Positions 24,120 through 36,152 of a stretch of 41,121 nt of DNA are shown in pieces. The notes under the pieces are model-generated. The model did not search any database. It was not told where the DNA came from and saw nothing but the letters and a program-made list of their open reading frames with translations. Where the stretch lies: the NCBI GenBank assembly GCA_902580275.1, contig CACHJZ010000005.1, forward strand, positions 100,065 to 141,185, given 5' to 3'. The DNA is from an uncultured Pelagibacteraceae bacterium. GTDB taxonomy: Bacteria > Pseudomonadota > Alphaproteobacteria > Pelagibacterales > Pelagibacteraceae. The translations under genes and the position numbers were made by a program. The stretch's first letter is position 1. Each line of letters begins with the position of its first letter.

Positions 24120-25369
24120 TAAAAAGATATTTTGAAATAATTGGAAGAAAATCTAAAAAGGCTTTTGAAAATAAGGTTAAAAACGAGTTGAAGAATAAAG
24201 TCTTAAATCATTATGCATATTCAATTCAAAAAAACGAAAAATCTATATTATCACAAAATAAAAAAGATATTAGTTACGCAAAGAAAATTGGATTAAAAGA
24301 TAATTTTATTTCCAGATTAGAATTAGATACAAAAAAACTTAGAGCCATTATAAGTTCGATCAATTCAATATCAAAATTAAAAGACCCAACGGATAGAATA
24401 CTAGAACAATGGAAGCGACCAAATGGTTTAAAAATTAAAAAAGTTTCAGTTCCAATAGGAGTAATAGGAGTAATTTATGAAAGTAGACCAAATGTTACCT
24501 CAGATGTTTCGTGCTTGTGTTTTAAATCTGGTAATTCCGTTATTTTAAAAGGAGGCTCTGAAGCATACTTTACTAATAAAATTTTATCTAACCTATTTAG
24601 AAGGTCTTTAAAATTTTATAAAATTGATCCTAATTTCGTTCAATTTGTAGACATGAGAAGTAGAAAGGTTGTAGATCACATGCTTTCTAAAATGACAAAA
24701 TATATTGATATAATAATTCCAAGAGGAGGGAAAAGTTTAGTTAAAAAGGTTCAAGATACCTCAAAATTGCCAGTTATTGGTCATCTAGAAGGTTTGTGTC
24801 ATACTTACATTGACAGTAGTGCGAATTTAAAAATGGCTCTAAAAGTGGTTTTAAATGCTAAGCTTAGAAATACTGCAATTTGTGGTGCAACAGAAACTAT
24901 TTTATTAAATGATAAGTTAATTAAAAAATTTTCTAAATTATTAATCACCAAATTGGAAAATAATGGATGTGTGGTTTATACAGATAATAAAATTAGAAAA
25001 GTTTATAAGGGAAACAGTTTTTTAGCATCTGAAAAAGACTGGATGACTGAATATTTAACTTCAAAGATATCTATTAAATCAGTTAAAAATGTAATTGATG
25101 CAATAAATCATATAAATAAATACGGAACACAACACACTGACGCAATTATTTGCAAGAATAAAAAAACCTCTAAAATTTTTTTAAAAAATGTTAAAAGTTC
25201 AATAGCTATGCATAATACATCAACTCAATTTGCAGATGGTGGGGAATTTGGTTTTGGAGCAGAGGTGGGAATTTCTACGAACAACCTACCACCTAGAGGT
25301 CCAGTAGGATTAGGCCAATTAGTATCCTATAAATATGAAGTTATTGGATCAGGACAAATAAGAAAATAG
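24116..25369 (+). CDS. proA: Gamma-glutamyl phosphate reductase
   Basis: NADPH-dependent reductase that turns gamma-glutamyl phosphate into glutamate semialdehyde for proline synthesis. The 417-residue aldehyde-dehydrogenase-like protein shows PIGVIGVIYESRPNVTSDVSCLCFKSGNSVILKGGSEA near residues 117-155, IIPRGGKSLVKKVQ near 200, HLEGLCHTYID near 222, the catalytic cysteine in NTAICGATETIL near 256, and the late HNTSTQFADGGEFGFGAEVGISTN near 363-386, matching ProA at full length. It overlaps proB by four bases and precedes nadD by one base. The order obg-proB-proA-nadD-rsfS is typical of alphaproteobacteria. Confidence 0.97.
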
Positions 25370-25370
25370 A

Positions 25371-25898
25371 TTGAATAATTTATTGAAAAAAAGAATTGGA
25401 ATTTTAGGAGGGAGTTTTGATCCAGCCCATAAAGGTCATATTAAAATTTCACAAGAAGCAAAAAAAAGATTTAATCTAAAAAATGTTTTTTGGGTTATTA
25501 CAAAAAAAAATCCCTTTAAAAAAAAGAGTTTCTATAGCTTGTCTCGAAGAATAACCCTTGCAAAAAAATTAAGTATTAAAAATAAATTTATAAAAGTTAT
25601 TTTCGTAGAAAATAAATGTAAATCTAATAGGGCTTACAAATACATAAAATATTTGAGTAGAAAACATATTAATAATGATTTTTATTTTATAATCGGTGCT
25701 GATAATCTTATAAATTTTCATAAATGGAAAAATTGGAAAGAAATCCCGAAAGTTTGTAAAATATTAGTTTTTGATAGAGAAAATTACAAGACAAAATGTC
25801 TTAAATCTGTGGCTTATAAAAAAATTGATAGAAAAAGGTTGAAATTTATTAAATTCAACAAAGTTAATATTTCATCTTCTCAATTAAGAAAAATTTGA
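25371..25898 (+). CDS. nadD: Nicotinate-nucleotide adenylyltransferase, short C-terminus
   Basis: Makes nicotinic acid adenine dinucleotide in NAD synthesis. The 175-residue protein has the nucleotidyltransferase motif GILGGSFDPAHKGHIKIS near residue 10-27, YFIIGADNLINFHKWKNWKEI near 103-123, LVFDRE, and the terminal ISSSQLRK, corresponding to the ISSTxIR motif. In most NadD proteins that motif is followed by a helix of about 15-25 residues; here the protein ends two residues after it, so it is slightly truncated yet keeps all active-site motifs. The likely start is TTG at 25371, one base after the proA stop, since no ATG lies upstream of the nucleotide-binding motif. Confidence 0.92.
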   Translation: MNNLLKKRIGILGGSFDPAHKGHIKISQEAKKRFNLKNVFWVITKKNPFKKKSFYSLSRRITLAKKLSIKNKFIKVIFVENKCKSNRAYKYIKYLSRKHINNDFYFIIGADNLINFHKWKNWKEIPKVCKILVFDRENYKTKCLKSVAYKKIDRKRLKFIKFNKVNISSSQLRKI

Positions 25899-25916
25899 TA
25901 GTCTAGATTGTAATTA

Positions 25917-26267
25917 ATGGATAAAATTTCAAACCTAAAAGCATTAATCCTAAAAACACTAGATACCAACAAAGCTTTAGACATTGTAAGCATTGACCTA
26001 AAGAATAAAAGTTCAATCGCAGATTATATGATCATTGCTAGTGGTACTTCATCGAGACATATTCAGGCCTTATCCGAACAAGTAGTTGATAAAATTAAAT
26101 TAAGCGGTATTAAAAATTGTAAAGTTGAAGGAACTGAAAGCAGCGACTGGAAACTTATTGATGGTATTGATATAATAATTCATATTTTTAATCCTGAAAA
26201 AAGAAAATTTTACGAATTAGAGAAAATGTGGTCAGAACTTATTCCAAAAGAGAAATTAATTATATGA
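25917..26267 (+). CDS. rsfS: Ribosomal silencing factor RsfS
   Basis: Iojap-family protein that binds L14 and blocks joining of 50S and 30S subunits under starvation. The 116-residue sequence shows ALDIVSIDLKNKSSIADYMIIASGTSSRHIQALSEQVVDKI near residues 20-60 and the conserved GTESSDWKLIDGIDIIIHIFNPEKRKFYELEKMW near 76-110, which covers the family's core strands and C-terminal W. RlmH, normally the next gene in many bacteria, is absent; ctpA follows with a four-base overlap (ATGA). The start ATG is at 25917, 18 bases after nadD. Confidence 0.96.
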   Translation: MDKISNLKALILKTLDTNKALDIVSIDLKNKSSIADYMIIASGTSSRHIQALSEQVVDKIKLSGIKNCKVEGTESSDWKLIDGIDIIIHIFNPEKRKFYELEKMWSELIPKEKLII

Positions 26268-27409
26268 AGTTATTTAAATTAATTGGATTATTATTTTTAA
26301 TATTATTTCTCTTTTCAAAACCTTCAAATAGTGCAAATGATGAAACCACTATCTACGAAAAAATTGATATTTTTAGCGATGTTCTTGACAAAATTAATAA
26401 AGAATATGTAGATGAAATTAATCAGAATGAAGTTATGGATGCAGCAATTAATGGTGTGCTTCAATCTTTAGACCCCTATTCAGCATATATGTCTCCAGAG
26501 AGTTTTGATAGCATGAGAACTGAAACAAGTGGTGAATTTGGTGGTTTAGGTATTGAGGTAAGTATGGAAGCTGGTGTTGTAAAGGTCATTTCACCTTTGG
26601 ACGAGTCACCAGCATACGAAGCTGGGGTAAAAGCAGGAGATTATATTGTAAAAATAAATGAACATCAGGTTCAAGGTAAAACTTTAAGTGAAGCGGTAGA
26701 TTTAATGAGAGGACCTGTTGGCTCAGATATAGAAATTACTGTTAGACGAATAGGAGAAAGGAAAGCTTTAGTTTTTAATATCACAAGAAAAATAATCAAA
26801 ATTCAGTCTGTTAAATCAAAAAAGATAGATAAAAATATTGGGTATATTAGATTAACGGCTTTTAATGAAAATAGTAGTTCGCAAGTAAGAAAAAAAATAA
26901 AAGAGTTCGATAAAGATAAAAATATTAAAGGGTATATATTAGATTTAAGAAATAATCCTGGAGGATTACTTTCTCAAGCGATAAAAATTTCTGATTTCTT
27001 TCTTTCAAATGGAGAGATTGTTTCTACTAAATCAAGAAGAGAAAATGAAAATAGAAAATGGTTTGCAAATGAAGGCGACATACTAAATGGAAAAACCTTA
27101 GTAGTATTAATTAATAATGGTTCAGCTTCCGCATCTGAGATATTAGCAGGGGCTTTAAAAGATCATAAAAGAGCTATACTTATTGGAGAGACTACTTATG
27201 GTAAAGGCTCAGTACAATCAATTATTCCATTAAAAAATAAAGGAGCTATAAGATTAACTATTTCAAAATATTATCTCCCTTCCGGAGTCTCAATTTCTGA
27301 AGTTGGAGTTGACCCAGATATTGAAGTCTCTGAAGGTTCCGACGAGTTTAGAATTGATACAGAAAGTGATAATCAATTAGACTTTGCTGTAAAACTTTTA
27401 AACGGCTAA
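26264..27409 (+). CDS. ctpA: C-terminal processing protease, S41 family
   Basis: Periplasmic serine protease that trims or degrades proteins from their C-terminus. The 381-residue protein starts with a signal-peptide-like stretch (K-rich start, LIGLLFLILFLF core, and SNSA near residue 24). A PDZ domain follows at about 85-165 (GGLGIEVSMEAGVVKVISP, then AGVKAGDYIVKINEHQV), then the S41 catalytic domain with LDLRNNPGGLL near 228, the nucleophile serine in NNGSASASEILAGAL near 278, and the lysine in TTYGKGSVQS near 305. I chose ATG 26264 because it overlaps the rsfS stop and starts directly with the signal peptide; a GTG 12 codons upstream gives a non-signal extension. rppH follows by one base. 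Confidence 0.94.
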   Translation: MKLFKLIGLLFLILFLFSKPSNSANDETTIYEKIDIFSDVLDKINKEYVDEINQNEVMDAAINGVLQSLDPYSAYMSPESFDSMRTETSGEFGGLGIEVSMEAGVVKVISPLDESPAYEAGVKAGDYIVKINEHQVQGKTLSEAVDLMRGPVGSDIEITVRRIGERKALVFNITRKIIKIQSVKSKKIDKNIGYIRLTAFNENSSSQVRKKIKEFDKDKNIKGYILDLRNNPGGLLSQAIKISDFFLSNGEIVSTKSRRENENRKWFANEGDILNGKTLVVLINNGSASASEILAGALKDHKRAILIGETTYGKGSVQSIIPLKNKGAIRLTISKYYLPSGVSISEVGVDPDIEVSEGSDEFRIDTESDNQLDFAVKLLNG

Positions 27410-27410
27410 A

Positions 27411-27890
27411 ATGAAGACCGATTTTCAAAAACTGCCACTAAGAGACGGTGTGGGGATAGTAGTTTTAAATTCAAAAAATAAAGTTTTTGTTGCAAAAAGA
27501 ATTGATAATCCAAAAAATTTTTGGCAAATGCCTCAAGGAGGTAAAGATGAAAGTGAAAATTATTTTGAGGCAGCAATAAGAGAACTTCAAGAGGAAACAA
27601 GTATAAAAAATGTTACGCTAATTAAAGAAATCGATGATTTTATTACCTACTTACTTCCAAATCATCTTTTAGGGATTATATGGAGAGGAAAATTTAAAGG
27701 TCAAAAACAAAAATGGTTTATTATGAAATTTAACGGTTCTGACAATGAGATTAATGTGAACACTCCTAAACCTGAATTCCTAGAGTGGAAATGGGTGGAT
27801 ATTGATCAATTAATTGATGTTGTAGTTGACTTTAAAAGAGATGTTTACAAAAAAGTTACTAGTGAGATAAAAAAAGTAGTTACTAATTAG
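27411..27890 (+). CDS. rppH: RNA pyrophosphohydrolase RppH
   Basis: Nudix hydrolase that removes pyrophosphate from the 5' end of transcripts, opening them to RNase E decay. The 159-residue protein has LRDGVGIVVLNSKNKVFVAKRID near the start, FWQMPQGGKDESENYFEAAIRELQEETSIKN covering the Nudix box at about 39-64 (GxxExxxxxxxxREUxEEx), and FKGQKQKWFIMKFNG, EFLEWKWV, which match the RppH specificity region. It starts one base after ctpA. The 3' end overlaps atpC on the other strand by 8 bases. The ctpA-rppH-atpC arrangement is seen in other alphaproteobacteria. Confidence 0.95.
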   Translation: MKTDFQKLPLRDGVGIVVLNSKNKVFVAKRIDNPKNFWQMPQGGKDESENYFEAAIRELQEETSIKNVTLIKEIDDFITYLLPNHLLGIIWRGKFKGQKQKWFIMKFNGSDNEINVNTPKPEFLEWKWVDIDQLIDVVVDFKRDVYKKVTSEIKKVVTN

Positions 27891-28280
27891 AGCTTATAGA
27901 TTTTAGTACATCGATTTTTTGAGATATTAAAAATCTACTTTGATCGTCTAAATCCTCTTTGCTTAAAAGTTTTTCTGTATCACTTAATGACTGTGATACA
28001 TAGCTTCTATCAATTTTATCTAGACTAAATATCGAACTTGTCAAAATTGATAATGTATTATCTTTAAATTCTATTATACCATCTTCAACATAATATTTAT
28101 CTTCTCCACTCTTTGAAAAAACTTTAAGTATTCCCGGCTTTAGAAACGAAATAATAGAAATATGATCTTTTAATATACCCATATCTCCTTCATAAGCAGG
28201 TACTAAAACCTCTGTAACATCTTCTTTGCTAAGAAATGATTTTTCAGGATTAACTATTTCTAACTTAAATTCTTCACTCA

Positions 28281-28281
<1 letters not shown>
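27883..28281 (-). CDS. atpC: ATP synthase F1 epsilon subunit
   Basis: Central-stalk subunit of the F1 sector; couples rotation to catalysis and can inhibit ATP hydrolysis. The 132-residue protein shows the N-terminal beta-sandwich (LEIVNPEKSFLSKEDVTEVLVPAYEGDMGILKDH, then ISFLKPGILKVF and YYVEDGIIEFKDNTLSIL) and a short C-terminal helical region. Length is near the bacterial average. The ATG at 28281 overlaps the atpD stop by one base, and the 3' end overlaps the convergent rppH. Last gene of the atpHAGDC unit. Confidence 0.95.
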
Positions 28282-30574
<2,293 letters not shown>

Positions 30575-30576
30575 AC

Positions 30577-32109
30577 TTACTTCAATCCTTTTTTAAATTC
30601 GTTAATTAGATCAATTAGCATTTTTTCTGCATTTTCTTCTAATTTTCCTGAACTTGAAATTGAATCTAAAATTTCTGGTTTATCAGATTTACATTTTTGC
30701 AGAATTTTATTTTCAAAATCAGATATGTCTTTTTGGTCAATATCATCAAGGTATCCTCTAACACCGCAGAATACAGAAACTACTTGTTCAGCAACTGTCA
30801 TTGGTGAGAATTGTTTTTGTTTTAAAAGTTCTGTTAATTTCGATCCTCTATTTAACAATTTTTGTGTTGATGCATCTAAATCAGAACCAAATTGTGCAAA
30901 TGCAGCCATTTCTCTGTATTGTGCTAATTCTAATTTCATTGATCCAGAAACTTTTTTCATTGCTTTTGTTTGAGCAGCTGATCCTACTCGCGAAACTGAC
31001 AAACCCACGTTAATAGCTGGTCTTATACCTTGGTTAAATAGATTTGTTTCTAAGAATATTTGTCCGTCAGTAATAGATATTACATTAGTTGGAATATAAG
31101 CAGAAACGTCGCCTGCTTGTGTTTCAATAATTGGTAATGCCGTTAAAGATCCTCCGCCATGTTCATCTCCAAGTTTTGCAGCTCTTTCAAGTAATCTGCT
31201 GTGAAGGTAAAATACATCTCCAGGGTAAGCTTCTCTTCCAGGAGGTCTTCTTAATAATAATGACATTTGTCTGTAGGCAACTGCTTGTTTGGAAAGATCA
31301 TCGTATATAATCAAAGCGTGCATGCCATTGTCTCTAAAAAACTCTCCCATAGCACATCCTGTATATGGCGCTAGAAATTGCAAAGGTGCAGCGTCTGATG
31401 CTGTAGCTGCAACTATAGTTGTGTATTCCATAGCACCAGCTTCTTCTAAAGTTTTCTGAATTTGTCGTACCGTTGATCTTTTTTGTCCAATTGCAACATA
31501 TATACAATACAATTTCTGTTTTTCATCTCCACTTTCGTTTATTTTTTTTTGATTTATTATTGTATCTACGGCAACCGCTGTTTTTCCTGTTTGTCTATCA
31601 CCTATGATTAATTCTCTTTGTCCTCTTCCAATTGGAACTAAACTATCAATTGCTTTTAAACCTGACTGCATTGGTTCACTTACAGATTTTCTTGGAATAA
31701 TTCCTGGAGCTTTTACTTCAACTCTACTTTTTTTTACATTTTTATCTAAAGCACCTTTCCCATCAATCGGATTTCCTAATCCATCTACTACTCTACCAAG
31801 CAACTCTTTTCCAACAGGAGTATCAACGATTTCTCCTGTTCTTTTTACTGTGTCACCTTCTTTAATTGCCTTATCATCTCCAAAGATAACAACACCGACG
31901 TTTTCACTTTCTAAATTTAAAGCCATACCTTTAGATCCATCTGCAAACTCTACCATTTCACCTGCTTGGACATTGTCTAAACCATAAACTCTAGCGATAC
32001 CATCTCCAACGGACAAAACTTGTCCAACTTCTGTAATTTCGGCTTTATCTCCAAATTTTTTAATTTGCTCTTTTAATATTTTTGTAACTTCTGAAGGATT
32101 TATTTCCAT
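30577..32109 (-). CDS. atpA: ATP synthase F1 alpha subunit
   Basis: Non-catalytic nucleotide-binding subunit of F1. The 510-residue protein carries [26 protein letters not shown] near residue 28, Walker [14 protein letters not shown] near 170, [84 protein letters not shown] in part as the core segment, and the arginine-finger region [13 protein letters not shown] near 365. Length matches the family exactly (about 510-515). It follows atpH with no gap and precedes atpG by two bases. Confidence 0.98.
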   Translation of the reverse strand: MEINPSEVTKILKEQIKKFGDKAEITEVGQVLSVGDGIARVYGLDNVQAGEMVEFADGSKGMALNLESENVGVVIFGDDKAIKEGDTVKRTGEIVDTPVGKELLGRVVDGLGNPIDGKGALDKNVKKSRVEVKAPGIIPRKSVSEPMQSGLKAIDSLVPIGRGQRELIIGDRQTGKTAVAVDTIINQKKINESGDEKQKLYCIYVAIGQKRSTVRQIQKTLEEAGAMEYTTIVAATASDAAPLQFLAPYTGCAMGEFFRDNGMHALIIYDDLSKQAVAYRQMSLLLRRPPGREAYPGDVFYLHSRLLERAAKLGDEHGGGSLTALPIIETQAGDVSAYIPTNVISITDGQIFLETNLFNQGIRPAINVGLSVSRVGSAAQTKAMKKVSGSMKLELAQYREMAAFAQFGSDLDASTQKLLNRGSKLTELLKQKQFSPMTVAEQVVSVFCGVRGYLDDIDQKDISDFENKILQKCKSDKPEILDSISSSGKLEENAEKMLIDLINEFKKGLK

Positions 32110-32667
32110 TTATGCCTCAACCATTTGTTTTTCTATTTTTTGTAATTTATTTTTTATTGATGTGTCAATCATAGTACTGCCAACTTGCAAAATTAATCCT
32201 CCGACTAAACTCTTGTCGTTTTTATAAGTAAGTTTTATTTTTGAATTAAAGGAATTCGAAAGATCATTTTTAATATTTTCTACATCACTTTCACTTAAAT
32301 CTTTTGCTGAGATTAATTCTGCTTTTATCTCTCCTCTTTTCTTTGAACAAGTTTCAATAAATTCTTTTAAAATTTTATCAACATAGAAAAATCTCCTTTT
32401 ATGAATAAGAAAAAATAGAAATTTTTTTAACAACTCATTCATATTTGTTTTTTCTGAAATAGAATTGATCAAATTTTCCAACTCTTTCTTGCTTATTGTA
32501 GGACTTTTAATGCAAAACTTTAAATCTTCGCTCTTAGATATCAGATCAACTATTGTTAATGCCTGTTTCTCTACCTCATTTACAGAGTCTGACTCATGAG
32601 CTAACTCATAAAGAGCCAGAGAATATCTGCTAAAAGTTACTTCAGAGAGACTATTTTTTTTGCTCAA
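32110..32667 (-). CDS. atpH: ATP synthase F1 delta subunit
   Basis: Peripheral-stalk subunit that joins F1 to the membrane arm. The 185-residue protein shows a helical N-terminal domain (FSRYSLALYELAHESDSVNEVEKQALTIVDL) and the C-terminal signature SLVGGLILQVGSTMIDTSIKNKLQKIEKQMVEA, the OSCP/delta hallmark GGxxLxxGxxxxDxSxxxxL. The start is TTG at 32667 with AAGGA about ten bases upstream; no in-frame ATG occurs before the first family-conserved residues. First gene of the operon. The F0 genes (atpB, atpE, atpF) are not in the window, as in other alphaproteobacteria where they form a separate locus. Confidence 0.95.
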   Translation of the reverse strand: MSKKNSLSEVTFSRYSLALYELAHESDSVNEVEKQALTIVDLISKSEDLKFCIKSPTISKKELENLINSISEKTNMNELLKKFLFFLIHKRRFFYVDKILKEFIETCSKKRGEIKAELISAKDLSESDVENIKNDLSNSFNSKIKLTYKNDKSLVGGLILQVGSTMIDTSIKNKLQKIEKQMVEA

Positions 32668-32724
32668 CTTAGATCCTTTATGAATTGAAGAATTTAAAAA
32701 TTCGAAAATTAAGTAACATATGAG

Positions 32725-32753
32725 ACTATTGTCTTCAAGTACCTCGTTGTCAA
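32725..32753 (-). promoter_or_regulatory. Probable sigma-70 promoter of the atpHAGDC operon
   Basis: On the minus strand a perfect TTGACA (32753-32748), a 17-base spacer and AATAGT (32730-32725, four of six bases to TATAAT) lie in the 107-base gap between priA and atpH. Transcription would start near 32718, leaving about 50 bases of leader before the TTG start. AT-rich sequence limits confidence. Confidence 0.5.
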
Positions 32754-32774
32754 AATAGGTTAATTTTTTGCTTA

Positions 32775-34730
32775 TTAATTGAAGTTTATTGGGTCGACAT
32801 CAACCGTCAGTTTTATTCCATTTAAAAATTTGAAATTTGAGATCAAAGTTGCCAATTTTTTTTGAATATTTAAAGATTTTTTGGATCTAATTAATAGTCT
32901 TACTCTAAACTTTTTTCTTATACGAAATATTGGGGAATTTACTGGTCCTAATACTTTACCATCTAAAATTTTTTCAATGTAAATTTTAAATCTCTTTGCT
33001 TCTTGCTCGGTTTTTTTTTCGTTTGAACCAGTAACTATTAATGAAATAAATCTTTGAAAAGGGGGTAATCCATTTATTTTTCTCAACTCCAGCTCTTTTT
33101 CTAAAAAAATTTCTGGGTTTTCATTTGTAATATCCGAGATCATGTTTTTGTTTAAATTATAAGTTTGAAAATATACCATTGCAGGTTTTCCTGCTCTGCC
33201 TGCTCTGCCTGAAAGTTGATGATAAAGTTGTAAATTTTTTTCTGTACCTCTTAAATCATGTCCTTGTGAGCTAAGATCGATATCTACAACAACAATGCAA
33301 TTTAAATGTGGGAAATGAAAACCTTTAGAAATTAATTGTGTTCCTATCAAAATTTGAATTTTATTATCAACTATTTTTTTTAATATATCCTTAGAATTTT
33401 TTTTATTCATTGTGTCGCTGGAAAAAATTAATTGATTTTGTGAAGGAAATCTTTTTTTAACCTCCTCAGCAATCCTCTCTACCCCGGGACCATAAAAAAC
33501 TAAATCACATTTTGTATTATCCTTACACTCCAAATTAATTTGTGATTTATATCCGCAATAATGACATAACAAAATTTCTTTTGTTTTATGGTAAACCAGA
33601 TTAATTGAGCAATTTGGACAAGCAAATATTTTTAAACATTTTTTACAAAAAACGTTTGGTGCAAAACCTCTACGATTTACGAAAAATAATACCTGATCAT
33701 TAATTGACAAATGGTATTTTACTTTTTCAATTATCTCTTTTGATAACCAGGAATTAGGTTCTAACTTTGTTTTATTTAAATTGACTATTTCATAATTTGG
33801 TAAAGAAGCCTTTTCAAATCTTTCTGATATTTTAGAAACAGAAAATTTTCCTTTTTTTATGTTATTAAAAGTTTCTAACGAGGGAATAGATGTAACTAAA
33901 TTAATTGGAAAATTTTCAAAAAAAGCTCTTGATATGGCCATATCTCTCGCATTATAAATTACTCCTTCATCTTGCTTGAATGACTGATCATGCTCTTCAT
34001 CAACAATAATAAGTCCTAAATCACTAAAAGGAAGAAATAAAGAGGACCTTGCTCCAATTACTATTTTTATTTTATTATTTACAACTCCGTTCCAAATAAT
34101 TTTTCTATTCTTTTGGCTTATTCCAGAATGCCAAATCGCAGGATAAAAACCAAAAAACTCCGTAAATTTTTTTTCAAATTGTGATATTAATCCTATTTCT
34201 GGAAGTAAAATTAAACACTGTCTAGACTTGGCGAGAATTTTTTTTATCGCATGGAAATAAACAATAGTTTTGCCTGACCCAGTAACTCCTTGGACAACGT
34301 GAACCCTAAATTCGTTACTTTTTTTTTCTATTTTTTTTAAACTATCTTTCTGTGTTTTGGTTAAATTAAATATTTTTTTTTTTAAATTTATAGAATAATT
34401 TTGTAGTTCATTTTTTGGAAATTCCTCTAAATTACTATTATTTAATAAACTTAATTTTAAGGCCATACCTTTTGGAATAACATTATATTCTGCAAACCAA
34501 TTTATAAAGTTGACCATTTTTTTATTAAGATTTGGTACATTAAGCTTTTTGATAATTTTTTTTGTTTGAAATTTTTTTTCTGTATTCTTTTCAAATTCAT
34601 CCCAAACAACTCCAACGGTTTTTGTTTTTCCGAATGGTACCTCTACATAATCTCCTAGTTTTAATTTTAAATTAGTTTCGTAGGTGAAAGGATGATTGAA
34701 TATTTTTGGTAAAAGAATCGGAACTTTCAT
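32775..34730 (-). CDS. priA: Primosomal protein N' (replication restart helicase)
   Basis: Helicase that restarts stalled replication forks. The 651-residue protein has the N-terminal DNA-binding fold (VPFGKTKTVGVVWDEF), Walker A VVQGVTGSGKTIVYFHAI near residue 150, Walker B LIIVDEEHDQSFKQ near 235, helicase motif SIPSLETFN, a zinc-binding insertion with paired cysteines (CKKCLKIFACPNC, then LCHYCGYKSQ and ECKDNTKC near 365-407), GTQLISKGFHFPHLNCIVVVDIDL near 462 and QLSGRAGRAGKP near 505. It is shorter than E. coli PriA (732), mainly in the N-terminal region, as in many alphaproteobacteria. It lies 21 bases downstream of lpdA, so transcriptional read-through from the suc-lpd unit is likely. 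Confidence 0.95.
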   Translation of the reverse strand: MKVPILLPKIFNHPFTYETNLKLKLGDYVEVPFGKTKTVGVVWDEFEKNTEKKFQTKKIIKKLNVPNLNKKMVNFINWFAEYNVIPKGMALKLSLLNNSNLEEFPKNELQNYSINLKKKIFNLTKTQKDSLKKIEKKSNEFRVHVVQGVTGSGKTIVYFHAIKKILAKSRQCLILLPEIGLISQFEKKFTEFFGFYPAIWHSGISQKNRKIIWNGVVNNKIKIVIGARSSLFLPFSDLGLIIVDEEHDQSFKQDEGVIYNARDMAISRAFFENFPINLVTSIPSLETFNNIKKGKFSVSKISERFEKASLPNYEIVNLNKTKLEPNSWLSKEIIEKVKYHLSINDQVLFFVNRRGFAPNVFCKKCLKIFACPNCSINLVYHKTKEILLCHYCGYKSQINLECKDNTKCDLVFYGPGVERIAEEVKKRFPSQNQLIFSSDTMNKKNSKDILKKIVDNKIQILIGTQLISKGFHFPHLNCIVVVDIDLSSQGHDLRGTEKNLQLYHQLSGRAGRAGKPAMVYFQTYNLNKNMISDITNENPEIFLEKELELRKINGLPPFQRFISLIVTGSNEKKTEQEAKRFKIYIEKILDGKVLGPVNSPIFRIRKKFRVRLLIRSKKSLNIQKKLATLISNFKFLNGIKLTVDVDPINFN

Positions 34731-34751
34731 TGATTTATATTATGCTTTTTT

Positions 34752-36152
34752 TTAAGAGTGTATTGCTCTTTTTTCTACAGATAAAGCTGCTTCTTTAATT
34801 GCTTCAGAAAAAGTGGGATGAGCATGACAAGTCCTAGCAATATCTTCTGAACTTGCACCAAATTCCATAGCAACAGCCATTTCTGCAATCATTTCTCCAA
34901 CGTGCGATCCAATCATGTGAACACCTAATACCTTGTCAGTTTTTTCATCTGCTAATATTTTGACAAAACCTTCTGCATTATTAACAGTTTTAGCTCTTGA
35001 ATTAGCCATAAAAGGAAATTTGCCAACTTTGTATTTTATATTACCTGCTTTTAATTGCTCTTCTGTTTTTCCGATAACAGCAACTTCAGGAGATGTGTAA
35101 ATTACCCCAGGAATTAAGTCATAATTTACATGACCCGATTGACCCGCTATCAATTCTGCAACCGCTATACCTTCTTCTTCAGCCTTGTGTGCTAACATTG
35201 GACCTGAGATCACATCGCCTATTGCAAAAATATTTTTTGTGCTAGTTCTAAATTCTTTATTTACTTTAATTCTTTTTTTATTATCTAAGCTCACACCAAT
35301 ATTTTCTAAATTAAGATTTTTCGTATTTGCTTTTCTACCAACAGAAATCAAAACAACATCTGCAATTAATTCACTATTATTGCCAGTCTTATCTTGTATT
35401 GAAACTTTTGCGGAATTTTTTTCATTTTTTATGTTTTGTACTTTTGTCTCAAGATGAAAAATAATTCCTTGCTTTTTCAGAATTTTTAAAAACTCTGAGG
35501 AGATTTCTTTATCCATTCCTGGTGTAATATAGTTTAATGCTTCGACTACATGCACTTCCGAGCCCAGTCTCGACCATACAGACCCCATTTCAAGACCAAT
35601 ATATCCACCTCCTACTATAACCATTTTTTTCGGTACACTTTTAAGATCAAGAGCACCGGATGAAGATAGAATAATTTTTTCATCAAACTTAATTCCTGGC
35701 AACTCAACTGGTATTGAACCTGTAGAAATAATTATATTATCTGTATTTAAAGAAATTTTTTTATTATCTTTTGTTGTTACTAAAACTTCGTTTGCAGATG
35801 CTATAGAGCCGGTTCCATTGAAATGAGAAACTTTATTTTTTTTGAACAAAAATTCGACTCCTTTTGTAAGAATGGAGACTGATTTTTCCTTATTTTTCAT
35901 CATCTTTTCTAAATTTAATTTAACCTCACCTACTTCAATTCCTAGATTTTGTAATTTTTTTGCTTTTTGAAAATTTTCTGACAAGTTCAGTAAGCTTTTT
36001 GAAGGTATACATCCTACATTAAGACAAGTGCCACCAAGTGTATTTCGTGCCTCTACACATGCCGTTTTAAAACCTAATTGGGATAATCTTATTGCGCACA
36101 CATAACCACCAGGGCCACCTCCAATTACTACTGCTTGAAATTTTTCAGCCAT
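34752..36152 (-). CDS. lpdA: Dihydrolipoamide dehydrogenase (E3)
   Basis: Flavin enzyme that reoxidises lipoamide in the 2-oxoglutarate dehydrogenase complex. The 466-residue protein has FAD-binding VIGGGPGGYVCAIRLSQLG near residue 9, the redox disulfide GGTCLNVGCIPSK near 39-51, NAD-binding IVGGGYIGLEMGSVW near 185, FAIGDVISGPMLAHKAEEEG near 310 and the catalytic H-E pair in HAHPTFSEAIKEAA near 443. All redox centres are intact. It starts one base inside the sucB stop, so sucA, sucB and lpdA form one operon. It could also serve other 2-oxoacid complexes encoded elsewhere. Confidence 0.97.
   Translation of the reverse strand: MAEKFQAVVIGGGPGGYVCAIRLSQLGFKTACVEARNTLGGTCLNVGCIPSKSLLNLSENFQKAKKLQNLGIEVGEVKLNLEKMMKNKEKSVSILTKGVEFLFKKNKVSHFNGTGSIASANEVLVTTKDNKKISLNTDNIIISTGSIPVELPGIKFDEKIILSSSGALDLKSVPKKMVIVGGGYIGLEMGSVWSRLGSEVHVVEALNYITPGMDKEISSEFLKILKKQGIIFHLETKVQNIKNEKNSAKVSIQDKTGNNSELIADVVLISVGRKANTKNLNLENIGVSLDNKKRIKVNKEFRTSTKNIFAIGDVISGPMLAHKAEEEGIAVAELIAGQSGHVNYDLIPGVIYTSPEVAVIGKTEEQLKAGNIKYKVGKFPFMANSRAKTVNNAEGFVKILADEKTDKVLGVHMIGSHVGEMIAEMAVAMEFGASSEDIARTCHAHPTFSEAIKEAALSVEKRAIHS

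Noticed and set aside
26228..26263. GTG at 26228 as start of ctpA
   Set aside because: It would put a hydrophilic segment in front of a clear signal peptide; ATG 26264 gives the signal peptide at the very N-terminus.
31604..31987. 127-codon plus-strand ORF antisense to atpA
   Set aside because: Shadow of the strongly conserved atpA reading frame; no start signal or recognisable domain.
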